A DNA stretch of 64,000 bases from Nematostella vectensis (taxonomy: Eukaryota; Cnidaria; Anthozoa; Actiniaria; Edwardsiidae), in NCBI RefSeq assembly GCF_932526225.1, contig NC_064034.1, positions 16,256,887-16,320,886 on the forward strand, given 5' to 3'. The notes under the pieces are model-generated. The model was given only the letters and a program-made list of their open reading frames with translations. It made no database searches and was not told the DNA's origin. A program made the position numbers and the translations under genes. How positions within the stretch are numbered: position 1 is the first letter of the stretch; the number at the start of each line of letters is the position of its first letter. Shown here piece after piece: positions 29,842-43,200 of this stretch.

Positions 29842-31225
29842 GGGTGTTCCTGGCAGCTGCATATGATCGTAGTTCCCAGGCTTCTTGTGATGGCGCTCGA
29901 ACACAGGCTCCATGCTGAAGTTAGAGTTCGACTGGGCAAGGCTTTGCTGTTTGGGAGGCCTGTGGTGTCTTGATTGGGAGTACACAGCCCGTACTCCAGC
30001 ACGATCTTCGAGCCACATTCTCTCCCCAGTCACCTTGTTGAACGCGTATGCCCGGCCTGAAACTGAACGAAATATGACGCTCAAAAGTCTATGTGTTGCC
30101 AAATAAAGACCCACTTCTCCCAGAATGCAACGCCATTTGCGCCGACCAGAATTACAAGGAAGGGCTCTGGGAATCCCTTATTCACCTAACTTTCTCTATG
30201 TTCGATAATACTCGGCACAAAATAACTACGTTTTATTTATCATCTTGATATGGTTTGCTTGATGAAGTTGCATTAGTGGAACGACTTACCCGGATCCACA
30301 GCTTTCCCGTCAAATCGTTTGCTTTCCTGACCAACTTTCTGCAACGATAAATTGTAAAGACGTCTTTAAAAGCTTTCATAAAACATGAATTTCGAAGTTT
30401 TATTAAATATATTGATTTAATTACTTACAATAACTGTTCCAGATGGGGGCAGGTTCATAACTTTGGTGTGGTCTACTCGAGCTAAAATAGAGAGAGCAAA
30501 ATTATTTGATGGTCATAGTATATAGAAGACGATAGGAATAAGGAATAAGTTATGCGTTTTAATGATCGACAGATCGAGATGACAGATAAGGTAAAAGGGT
30601 GAAGTTTAGTGTTGCTTGCTTTGCTCTTTTTGTGGCATTGCTGCTGTTATTATTACTATTTGTGTTGTTGTTGTTGTTGTTCTTACTGCTGCTGCTGTGT
30701 TGTTGTTTTTTTGTTACTGCTGCTACTGTTTTCGCTGTTGTTGTTACTGTAGTTTTTGTTGTACTCACGTTTATAGATCTGAAAGTCGCTATCGACCACG
30801 CCTTTCCTCGGACGAATTCGTGGCTCGCGCAGCTGCTCTCGTAACTCCCTACGCAAAAAAAAAAACATTATTTTTCTAATTTTAATACATATGAGAATAA
30901 GTTTCTTAAAAAAAAACCCTCATGCAAAGGTGCATAGCTAAGCAACCATGGTCAAACTTTACCGTAGTCTAGAGACGAAGTCAAAAGCGGAAGTAAAGTT
31001 TGCGAGGCAACCCCCTCTCACCCACCCCCAACAAAGATAAATGATAGAGGCAAGGTTTGCTGACCTGCGCCTGGTTTTACGTCGCCATAGTAACACCGCA
31101 GCGATAATGATCACGAGTAATAGAGCCGCGGCGCCCACCGTTAAGTAACCCTCTGTCGTACTCATAAAGGCGGCGGTGGGCGGGACAGTCGGCTTTGTCT
31201 CAGTCACGGTCTTGATCTTGAAGAT
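29836..31225 (-). other. Cadherin exons 31-35: transmembrane helix and cytoplasmic tail
   Basis: Exon 31 encodes a short Thr/Pro-rich stalk, then a helix of about 23 residues (LTVGAAALLLVIIIAAVLLW) and the stop-transfer cluster RRKTRRR. The tail of about 145 residues is basic. Its most structured-looking stretch is RAYAFNKVTGERMWLED, which recalls the second half of a WW domain but has only one Trp. It has a His/Arg/Pro-rich stretch and ends in GTPE, which is not a standard PDZ ligand. I see no catenin-binding motif. Confidence 0.75.
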
Positions 31226-34200
31226 CTGAGAAGAATCGTGGTAACAAATAAGTTGTTGCTACAATACATGGGAACTTAGATCAAAAAAATTGTTTTATAT
31301 ATCGGTGCCGCCACCCATATCAGTCAATCTTGTTTTTAAAACTGTCGTTTTTCTATGTCCCTCGGTCATTTCCTTATTAGGTATTACATACCATATTTGG
31401 GACTCCGCTTCAATCATTTTTTAGCTTCTTTATCACTCTAGACATTTGTAGGTCGAAAATTTCAACGTAGACTTGCAGGAAATCGTGTTTACTAGGATTT
31501 TGCTGGCAGCCATCTTGGAAATGGAGCCTAGTCCCTAACGTTTTAGAATATCACAGGTCTCCCGCACACTCGCCCCAGGCTCTTTTAGACCATTTAGAAA
31601 AACAACAGCCATTGATTGATATGCGCGGAGATGGTGCTGCTATTACTTGAACCGCCCCTGTTCTACGTTAATTATTCTCTTTATTTGTGTGTGTTGTAAT
31701 TTTTTGTTGTTGTTTTTCTTAGCGTTGTTCTTATTGTGTTTGCTTTTTGTGCTTAGCGATAGAGGTTGTTGTTGTTGTTGTTGTTGTTGTTGTTCTTATA
31801 ATTCTTGTGGCTGGTTGTTGCTGACTTAAACTCACGTTGAGTCCGGTACTGTTGCTTGTGATCTCTGGTTTCAGGTTACCATTCTCGTCTAGCAGAGCCT
31901 TCATTATCGTGTCTTTAGTCAGGTACCTCTTGGCCTGGGATACTCGCGTCTGTAGATCCGCCGAGTTGGTTGTTGGATTCGAAACAGCGTAAATCGTCAC
32001 TTTTATACTGCCAGTATAAGAAAAAGTAACAAGCAAATAAAATCCAGTTTCTAACAATTTTTTTATTGTTGTCGGTAGTTGCACATTTTCTTCGCATAGT
32101 ATTCTACACTATCCACAATTCTGAAAACATTTAAAACAGCTCTGCAGAAGATGGCACTCAATAACGACTGTTGGATAGTTAACGGAACTGGAATTTGTTG
32201 TTAAAATCTAACAATACGTATAGTCATACTATAGTGAATATGGCCTCAAAATGCGCTGATGCTGTTTGGTTGTTGATAAAGAATATAAAAAGGTGACGAT
32301 AACAAAACGTTTGGATATGTATTGCGACAGAATTATGGGGGCAATCTCTGCACGGCATGGCCATGACTAGAGCGCCAGAGGAAGATAAGCAGCATAGAAG
32401 ACCTCAGACAAAGAGGAGGAAGGTGACGGTAGAGCAAGTCCAGGTGAAGTTAAAACCGGGTGGAATAGAGACACATTAAGGAGGGCCTGTGTCACGAAGC
32501 ACGAGGAGGACTAGTAAACAGGTGAATACGTCATAATGGATTGTATGAAACTTACCCTCTCTTGGTCTTAGCAGCTTGTGTCGGCGCAGCTGTTGTTGCT
32601 ACCTCTCGACGCACGCGCCTGTCTCTATCCGACTCACTCTCGCCCAGATTTCCTGTGGACATGACTTCTCTTCGCTTTCGTTTGCTCACTTCGTCGTTTG
32701 ATTGTACTTTTGCAATCTTTACCTCAGCACCAAGCAACTCTGACAGCTTCTTGATAAAGTATTCCTGGAATATAAGGAGCTCAAAACGATTGGTATAGTG
32801 TTGACCAGAGAAAAAGCATGACAAGGATGCTTGTTTTAAAGCGCAAATTTTAGAGGGGGCGCTTATTTTTTAAGGGGCGCTAAAACGAACATTTACAGTA
32901 ATTCTTTCTTAGAATTATCTCTTAGAAAAAATATTGCATTTCTTAGAAAAATATAACACTTCATAGACGAATAGGTACCCTGTTTGCGTCAAACTCCTCC
33001 TGTGTGATGTCGAGCTCAATGTCCACCATGGTCTGCTCGGCATCTATTGTATCCACACGGACGTTCACGTAACTGCTGCTCAGCTGAGGACTGCCGCTGT
33101 CCTTGGCGCGGGCGCGGAAGCTGTAGATTTGACCTAAAAAGAGGAAATGGCATGAACCATATGCATATGTGATATGTGGACGAGGAGCAGGGATAAAGTC
33201 AGGGCGCAATTTTACTTAGGATGAGAGGATGGTCTAGAATGAGATATTTATTTAAAGGAATACCATGTAAACTGGGTCGGATAAAATATTTTAAGGGTGC
33301 CCCATCCTGGTACAAAATAAGATAAAAAAATTACCAGCTCCAGGAGAAGCCTTGAGCACGATCTCTCCCGAGTTAGTGTCCAACTTGAACTTTTCCTGAG
33401 TTTTTTCCAGCTCGTATGTAACCGCGCTGTTGGGCCCGCTGTCTCTGTCGATAGCCGTCAGCGTTATGATGGCTGGAGGGCCCAGGTTGTGGTCGCTACG
33501 TATCTCCGTCTCATAAAATGCTAATGACATAAAGAAATCAATTACAAGATATATTTAACATGAAAAATCTATAGCGCGTTTGACTGGAAAGTTAAAAAAA
33601 GTGAAATTTTACCAAGCCACCAAGTTGTTGGGGTATGTGCAATAGCAATGCAAGTCTCAACCCATGCAGGCCGTAATAACTCCTAAATGGTATGGGCTGG
33701 GAATGCGCGAACCACCCACTAATCAACTGTCCCTAAATTTTTAGGGGCGTAGCCAATGGGCTGTCCTAGGGGGCCCGGGCGCCCCTTATAGGAGCCAAAA
33801 ATACAGTAAATGTATGAGACATTATCTAAAATACATAAGAAGATGCCTTGAAAGGGCCTTTTGGGCCCGCTCCTGTTGAAAATCCTACGCCGCTGCTTTT
33901 ATTTTAGCGCATAGGTCACGCTTCTGACCTGTGATATCAGGCGGAAGAATAAAAGAAACATTTTGGATTCTACAGGCTAGCTCCTCTTTGATTGTGGATT
34001 GTGAGTAAGCGATAGTCAACGGAAAACTCTTGACATGACTTTTTGTCTAAATTTACCGGTTTGATATTTGGCTTTAGTACGAAAATGGTTGATATTTGGC
34101 TTTAGTACGAAAATGGTTGATATTTGGCTTTAGTACGAAAATGGTTGATATTTGGCTTTAGTACAAAAATGGCTCAATCAAATAGCTCAATAAAACTAAT

Positions 34201-37200
34201 AAAACTAACAGATACAGTAATAAGTAAATACAGAAGATAAGGAAAGTATTCGGAACACTCACTTGCACTAAAAACAGGCGCGTTGTCATTAAGGTCAATC
34301 ACGTGAACCCGAAGCGTCGTTGAGCCACTCAACGACGGAAACCCATCATCCTTAGCGGTCACCGTCACCTCAATAATTTTAACGTTCTCGTAGTCCACCC
34401 CACTTTTCAGGAACACCTCTCCCGTTGCTTCATCCAGCCGGAAATACTCTGGCGAGCTTGCATTATACGTCAGGGAGTAAGTCAGCCTCGCATTCGCGTC
34501 CCGGTCTCTGTCACTCGCCGTTACCCTGGTAACCGAAGCCCCGGATTCCGAGTTCTCGGCTATGGATGCGTTGAATACAGCTTTGTCGAACGCCGGGGGG
34601 TTATCATTCAGGTCTAGTACCGTAATGTGGACAGTAGTGGTATTGAAGAGTTGACTGGGGTACGCAGCCGAGTCCGTAACTCGGACCGTGAGCCGGTAGT
34701 ACGGTACATTCTCACGGTCTAATGCCATTGCAGTGAACAGACCCCCAGTGATAGGATTCATTGTGAAATGGTTACTGTTTGGACTCGGCTCGATGGTGTA
34801 TACTAACTGCGCGTGCGTGCCGTTGTCTATGTCAATGGCACGGACGTGTCCGATAGATAGGCCACCTGGCTGGTTTTCCGTGACTACGAAGTTGTAGTCG
34901 GCATCTAGGAAAGTTGGGGTGTTGTCGTTGCGGTCGATGATGACGATGTGCGCGGTGATGGTGGAGAAGAGGGGGGGATTGCCAGCATCGATTGCTCGAA
35001 TTGTCAGGGTGTAGGTGGCTGTTCTCTCTCGATCGAATGCACCTACAAATAGATAAACTTTACTTAAATGGGGAGGATTGAAAGGAAGGATGAGACGGGA
35101 AGAAATGAACAACAAAAGATAAGATAAAGTAAAGATAAAGTAAAGATAGAGTAAAGGGAAAGGAGGGGAACATAGGTAAAAAAATGTAGGAGGGGAGGAA
35201 ATGAAGGAAAAGGAAAATAAAATTTAATAAAGTTAAACAGCCTCTGTCAGCCGCCATTTTGTTATTTTGTAAAGTACCAAGTGTGAAAAAGCATCCATTT
35301 TTATCGGCTCATTTGGGGAAGCCAATGCGATATTTTTATTAAATTTGGAAAATAATGTAGAATTTGTTTTTAAATGGCTTTTTGAGATTTTATTGCATTA
35401 TGTGCCTTCCGATATTTAATGAAATTATAAGGGCCTTTAGGGCGGAAGAGAATGGAAAGATAAAAAAGAATAAGGAAGTAAAGGAAATCGGAGGAAAAAT
35501 TAATCAAGGTGGAATCATTGAGAAGACTGATGAATGAATGAGTCTTACCAACGCTATATAATGCTCCAGTAGCAGATTCGATGGCTACCACGTTGTCTGT
35601 ATTCCCGCTCTGTATCGAGTAAGTAAGGCGAGCGTTGTCGCCACTATCCGCATCACTTGCTGAGATGTTCATGAACCTGAACCCAACCGGCGCATCCTCC
35701 AACACTCTCGCGCTGAATGCTGATTGGCTGAACACCGCCGCGTTGTCGTTCACATCCAATATTGTCACAGTCACGTGAACAGTCTCAGTCTGAGGGGGTA
35801 CCCCTCGGTCTGAAGCTTGGACCAAGAGGGTATATGACGCGATATCTTCCCGATCTAGAGTAGCAATCGTGCGAATCATTCCGGTAGAGTTGACGCTAAA
35901 CTGGTTCTTCGCATCGCCTCCGACAATCGAATAAGTGATCTCCGCGTTGATTCCTGTGTCAACATCAGTCGCGTGTACCGGTATGACGTCTGTTCCGGCG
36001 GAAGTAGCCTCGGATATACTCGTAAGGTACAGAGTAGGGCTGAAGACGGGTTTGTTATCATTTGTGTCTGATAGGAAAATGCGGACTCCTGCGACCGCGT
36101 AGAGCTGGGGCGAGCCTCGATCCCGCGCGGTGATTGACAGGTAATAGGTATATTTAGTCTCGTAGTCCAGTCCGGGAAGAGCTGTTATTACACCGGTAGA
36201 CTGGACTATGGAGAATTTACCCAGTCCATCGCCACCTGTGCAACAAGGAGATGAAAATTTAATCAGTAATCAAATCATATTAAAATCAATCAAAATCAAT
36301 ATTTGGCATTCTCTTTTGTATAGAGGTCATGTTCCAAAGGCTTTTGGAAAGGACGGTGATGGTTTATGACTTTGTTTCGGCCAACTTCTGCGCGCGTACA
36401 TAATAACGACTGGTAACTAGATTACCATCGTAGTATTTATTCTTATTTCATTTTATTCTTAAACACGAAACCGCGCTATAAAAGGGTAAGGACCACCCAC
36501 AATTGACACCTTTCAAATCCGAAGTAAAGATGACCGTAGGTAAAGGAACTCGAACCAAGAATTGAATTTCTTCTTTTTATATATCATACAATTCAGAGGC
36601 AAAAATAAAACGTATTTAGACAGTAGACTTAAACATCCCATATAAAATCTTAAAGCGTAAGAGGAGGTTTTCGTTGCACCAAAGCAACCAGGAAACGAAA
36701 ACATTAAAAGTATTGTCCTTAACTACCTGTTATGCTGTACGTGTGGTTCGCGTTAATTCCTATGTCTCTATCTGTGGTGGTAACCCTAGCCACCGACGCG
36801 CCGCTGGTGATGTTTTCAGGTATCGTGGTCGTGTAGATTTCTTGCGTGAAGACGGGCGGGTTGTCGTTTTCATCAGTCACTTCTATCGTCAGCTTTGAAA
36901 TAAAAAAACATGGAATTGCTTCTTACTATAAGCTCTTTAGCTCTATCCTAGCTCTGGGTTTCTTCACTTGGGATATTTGTCGAAAAGAAAAGTTTGACAG
37001 TCTTTCTAATCGCACTACATAATCTGTACATAATCTGGACACGTGAGATATGCTTGAGACAAAAAGAGGTATTCAACAAAAATTATCTAGGTCGAAAGAA
37101 GTATAAAGCAGAAATCAATGCATACTATAAATTAGTTTTCTGAAATAGCTCTTGTCAGCCACACCTTTGTTATTGTTTTCAACCAAAATTTGAAGAAAAC

Positions 37201-40200
37201 GTATGAAAAAAAATCTCAAAATAACAGCCTGAAAATAAAATCTTATGCTTTATTTACCAAATTCAAACGAAAATATCACAACAGCTTCCCCAAATCAGCC
37301 GATGCAAATGGATGCTTTCTCACACTTGGTACTTTGCTAGGATGACAAAATGGCCCCGGGCAGGGGCTGCCTGCGCGAGTCTGTGCGCGCATTTTTACCT
37401 GCATCACCGCTGCTCGTCGCTCCTGCTCCGTGTTCCCACGGTCTCTGACTGTGATATTTAGTTCGTAGAGATCGCGTGTCTCACGGTCGAGACTGGACCC
37501 AACTGCCACCACGCCAGAGCTCTTGTCGATCGTGAAATCAACGCCTCCGTTTAAACCGGAAGTGACGTAGTATTCCAAGTTGCCATGGATACCTGTGTCG
37601 GCATCTGATGCGTTCGCGTCGAAAACTGGACTCCCTGTTGTTTAAATAAAATCCGTAAACTTTTACTGCGGTTTTCAATTAACTACGAACTCTTGACGAC
37701 CATTTACAGCACATAAGTCGTCTTCTGGCTTCCGTCATTCAATGTTTTAGCATTTACATCGGCAGACACTAAAATACCTTCAAATCACGGCTCCTCTCAA
37801 CAAGCGCTGATCAATCAACATGCACCAAATGTAATTTCGTTGGCTTGAATGACGGAAGGTAGAAAGTGGTTTAGCAGTTGAGAATTATTGACGAGAGTTG
37901 GCAGAATATTGGAAATCGAAGACACCATTAATCTTTTCTGTAATGAGACCGAATCTGAACTGAAAGCCATAATACACGCCCCACATCTGTTTACCAGCCC
38001 GCCATTTGTTTTCGCACTTACCCACTGCTGCCCATTCAGAGATGCTCACGGAGTAATTCATAAACTGGAAGACGGGCGTATGCTCGTTTTCGGCGGTCAC
38101 GTGAACCGTTACCACGACAACAGTCACGCGACTCGTCACGCCATTATCGCTCACGCGCACTTCCAAGCTGTAATCCTTAGTTGTGTCATGGTCAAGTTGG
38201 CCAGCCACCACGACCGTGTGATTATCAAGTCGGAACTTGTTACCAGTGTTACCGCGGATTATTTCGTACGATAGCTGGCTGTTTGGGCCTAGGTCGGTGT
38301 CCGAACACGTGACGTTGATAATGGCGGTTTCCGCAGCGGTTGCTAGGGTGACACAGAAAATGTATTTTAGATAGTGGAAAACCACACCCTTAGTGATAAG
38401 TAAATAAAATATTAATAGATAATGATAAATAATGAATTAAAAAAACTAATGGTTAGTAGTTAGTCGAGATGTTCAAGTAAATATATTTCTTTGAGAAACG
38501 TGCTAATCACAATGGTTCTCGGGACATTGAAGGGTTGAATCGTTTTATTCGTGGTAGGTTTGTCGTTGTAACGACATTTAAAAAATATATATATAAATAA
38601 AACCTCTCAGATCTCAAGCTACCCTTTCCCCTTACCTTCCGATATATCCGCTGAGAAGAGAGCGGGTACAAATTCCCCCCTTACCTTCTGATATATCCGC
38701 TGAGTAGAGAGCGGGTACAAATTCCCCCTTACCTTCTGATATATCCGCTGAGTAGAGAGCGGGTACAAATTCCCCCTTACCTTCTGATATATCCGCTGAG
38801 TAGAGAGCGGGTACAAATTCCCTCTTACCTTCTGATATATCCGCTGAGTAGAGAGCGGGTACAAATTCCCCCTTACCTTCCGATATATCCGCTGAGTAGA
38901 GAGCGGGTACAAATTCCCCCTTACCTTCTGATATATCCGCTGAGTAGAGAGCGGGTACAAATCCCCCCTTACCTTCTGATATATCCGCTGAGTAGAGAGC
39001 GGGTACAAATTCCCCCTTACCTTCCGATATATCCGCTGAGTAGAGAGCGGGTACAAATTCCCCCTTACCTTCCGATATATCCGCTGAGTAGAGAGCAGGT
39101 ACAAATTCCCCCTTACCTTCTGATATATCCGCTGAGTAGAGAGCGGGTACAAATTCCCCCTTACCTTCTGATATATCCGCTGAGTAGAGAGCGGGTACAA
39201 ATTCCCCCTTACCTTCCGATATATCCGCTGAGTAAAGAGCGGGTACACATTCCGGGTCATTATCATTAACATCCAGAACTGTGATAGCTACAGTCACATT
39301 AGACGACCTCACATCCGGGTCACTCTGCGAACTATCCTCCACTTTAACCATTACACTGTAGTGGTCCACGGTTTCCCTATCCAGCGGTGATACGAGTACG
39401 AGCATGCCTGAGCTGGGTTCTAGGTAGAAGCAGCCCTGGTCATTACCGCTGACCAGTGAAAAGCGAAGAGTGCCATGCAGTCCCGTGTCGTTGTCTTGCA
39501 CTTGTGCTTGGAAGACGATTGTACCTGGGTAGACAACGGTGCAAAAATGTCAAGAAATATGATGGCGAGAAACATGGAAGATGATGACGATGGTGATGAT
39601 GATTATGATAATGACTATGACAACTATGATTATGATGATAATAATGGAAATTTTGACACTGAAAATTGAATATTTATTATGATGATAATGATTAAAGCCG
39701 CATTGTCACCAGTTTACTTCCGGTCGATTACTTAACAATCTCCAATGATTTTTAACGGAAAACGCGAAAAATATTTCAAAATATTGAAAGCAGTGTGTTT
39801 ATTGGAAGTTTCTTCGAGGATGTGATTGATAATTTAGAGCGGATGGCATGTTAAATATCTCGGATTCTAATAGATTCTTTTGTCTTTTAACGGTCGAGGT
39901 TTCCGTCGGACCTCCGAAAGTGAACTGGTGACAATGCGGCTTTAAGATGATGACATGAGATGATTAATGAACAATATTAATTTCCCTTAATTTTCCTTAC
40001 CTAGCGTTACATTCTCAAAGACATTCAAGGAGTACAGATCGCCCCCAGCAGCAAAAGTTGGAACAAATTCATTGACAGGTAAGACCTCCACAGTCAACGA
40101 TACATTGACAGCCCTTGACGGAGAACCAGCATCCCTCACGGCAACAACCAGATGGTACCATGACGTCATTTCCACACTAAGTCCACTTGCAAGTGTAACC

Positions 40201-43200
40201 TCGCCACCGGAAGTGACGTTAAACTTTCCCTCAGCATTTCCGGTTAGAATTTGGTAGGTGAGAAGAGCATTGTCCGAGGAATCTGAATCGGAGCAATTGG
40301 TGGAGAAAATGACGGTTCCCACGACGACGGACTCAAGCAATGACACGTGCTTAGTGGTTTCAGAGCACTCTGGCTTATTATCATTCAGGTCAATAACGGC
40401 GATATTCACCGTGATTCGACTGGACTTTCTAACAGACACCTCTGCGCCATCACTCGCCTCGATGATCAACTTATAAGAAGAAGCGACCTCGTAATCAAGC
40501 GACCTAAGCAGCTGAAGACTTCCGGAATACTTGTCAAGCAGAAAGGTGTCAGCGGTGTTACCACTGAGAATGGCATAGGTCACGTGACCATGTTCTCCAT
40601 CATCATAGTCTTGCGCATGCGCAATGAACACCGTGGTTCCTAAGGATACGTCCTCGCTCAAAGAGATGTTGTAAGTGCTGTTACTAAAGGTGGGAGTGAA
40701 TTCGTTTGCGGCGGTGATGACCAAACCGATACTCACCAGGGTGGTGAGGGGAGGTGTCCCGGAGTCGGTGATGGTTACGGTGAGGTCGTAATATACCGTG
40801 GATTCACGATTTAATTGGCTCGCTACGGTTAATACGCCGCTACTAGAGTTAAGGGTGAAGTCCGAATTCGTGTTGCCTGTTAAAAGGATTACAAATTAAT
40901 TAGATAAGTACTCCTTAGTGATATCAAGCTTCACTCCGCTTTCACATCATCACTATAACAACCATTTTAACCACCATTTTCTAGTAAATACGGCATGAGT
41001 TTCCTTATGATGTATAAGTTTATACAATTTCAATTCTTGTAAACTCATGTGTCTATCTATCGATTAAAACCATCATTCTGATCATCTTACCCTCACTATC
41101 GCAATCAACAGCATCACCATCATTATCATCACCATCACCGTCATCGTCTTTATCATATGGAAACGTTGACAGTAGAAAACAATAGAATTGATTTGGGGAT
41201 TCAAAGGCCGCACGCGAAAATGCGTTCGGTCTGATATATTTCAACCATTCTCCTCCAAATAACGACGTGAAATTCCAAATTCAACGGTCCATCCACCTTC
41301 AGTAGCATCGTAACTATCATCACCATCCCTCTCAACAACAAACATTAACGATTTCGCGTCTTCTTACCCGTGGTGATGTTATATGTGAGCTGCGAATTCG
41401 CTCCTTCATCGACATCTTCACATCGTAGCTCCAACACAGTGCTTCCCACGCTTGCATTCTCCGCTACCTCAACCACGTGAGCGGTCACGCTACAATTTGG
41501 GGCGTTATCATTTACATCTACCACCGTCACGCCAACACTTGCGTTACTCGACTTATTAGGACTCCCATGATCCGTAGCAAGTACAGTAAGAATGTAAGAG
41601 CCCGTGCTCTCCTTGTCCAGCGGTCTCTTGAGCTCGATAACGCCCGATGTAGTATCGATTAGGAATTTGTCTTCTTTGTTTCCGGCAATAATGGCGAAAG
41701 AGATCGCGCCATCGCTACCGTGATCTGCGTCGGTTGCTGCTACTGTTGCTATGGTTACTCCTATTGCTGTGTCCTGTCAGGTAAGACATTAATTTTAGTA
41801 ATCTTTATATTCCCCATATCAAACCAATAGACTGACAAACGGTAGACACAATCTGATGCACTCAAGAGACTTGACGTGCCTTTCTGTGTGGCAAACCCAA
41901 GCCAAAATAAACAAAGAAATGGCGGCGTCCGTGCCGCCAGAGAGCGACGAAAATTAAAATCAAAGGAACTTCTTGTCTCATTCATAACCGGCGAATAACG
42001 TACATAACGCACCGATTTTGGAATCGCACATCTTAACGTTAGTGGAAAATAGCCCTGGGTTTCAGAGGATGGGAATCGCACTGGCTGCATGACTTTTTAG
42101 CCGTGAATCGTAACTTCTTTTCTAAAGAGTCGCCATCGAAAGTTGTATCTGATGTGATGCGCATACCTCTTGGTGAGTGACGCTGTACGTGGGCTGACTG
42201 AACGCGGGCTCGTACTCATTTGCACCAGTTATCTGTACACTGATAGCGACTTGGGTGGTGCGCTGGGTCACCAGGCCTCCGTCAGTTACCGTGACAACCA
42301 AAATATACGACTTGACGGTCTCGTAATCAAAAAGGCCCAAAGTCGTCACCAGGCCACTCCCGGACACGCCAAAAAGAGACGTATTACCTGAAATTGAGAA
42401 GCAAAGACAGTCAACTAAATAATATACCATTTTCCCTTCCCATCAGGTTTTATGTAACCAAGTAAAATGATTATTTTACATACATTATACATATTATTAG
42501 GCATATACTGAGGTAAATATCATAATCTGTTGCTGGAGCTCATAGACTCAACAAGAAAGAGTCAAAGTCAAATGAACAAGAAAGAGTCAAATACAATATT
42601 TGATGGATAAAAGTTTATTTTAAAAAGCTACTCAAGTTGTAAGAATAATATGAAGATATAGAGATAAAGAAACTGTTGTAGTAGTAGTATTATATTTCTA
42701 TTTAAATAAGAAAACATGCTTCGGTCTTTTGTGCGGATTTCTTCCTTTAAAATAGAGATAAAGAAACTGTTGTAGTAGTATTATATTTCTATTTAAAGAA
42801 AAAAAAACATGCTTCGGTCTTTTGTACGGATTTCTTTCTTTAAAATAAGCGCCTCCCGGGAATAAGCGCCGTCTGAGCGTCGAAAAATTTAATAAGCGCC
42901 GGGGCGTTAAATCGAGTAAATACGGTACCCATGCACCAGTGCAGGTTACAATACATTCTCGAGTGCAAACTTATTTGAAAAAGGTGTAAATTGAAAACAG
43001 GCTCATTCCAGCTTCAATAGTCCTTCAGCTTCACTAGTTCATATTTGCTATGGTGCAACGACTAGGGTCAATGGATGAGGTTGACCCTGGCGTCCCTACA
43101 GCTTGCCTGTAACTATAATGATTTATGTTAGGGTTAGGGGAAATACAAATTCTTACCAGATGAAATGGCGTACGAAGAGACTACATTAGGCGCCAGGTCT

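Noticed and set aside
30559-30879. Several ORFs on both strands
   Set aside because: They are products of the GTT/GCT microsatellite, with runs of Leu, Val, Asn or Cys only.
38631-39253. CRISPR-like array
   Set aside because: Units are contiguous with no unique spacers, and the sequence is animal nuclear DNA with introns.
38619-39501. A 289-residue or 217-residue protein made of perfect 16-residue repeats
   Set aside because: The repeat lies past the first splice donor of cadherin exon 21. Two frames are open because the unit is 48 bp. It is better read as an exon end with amplified donors than as separate genes.
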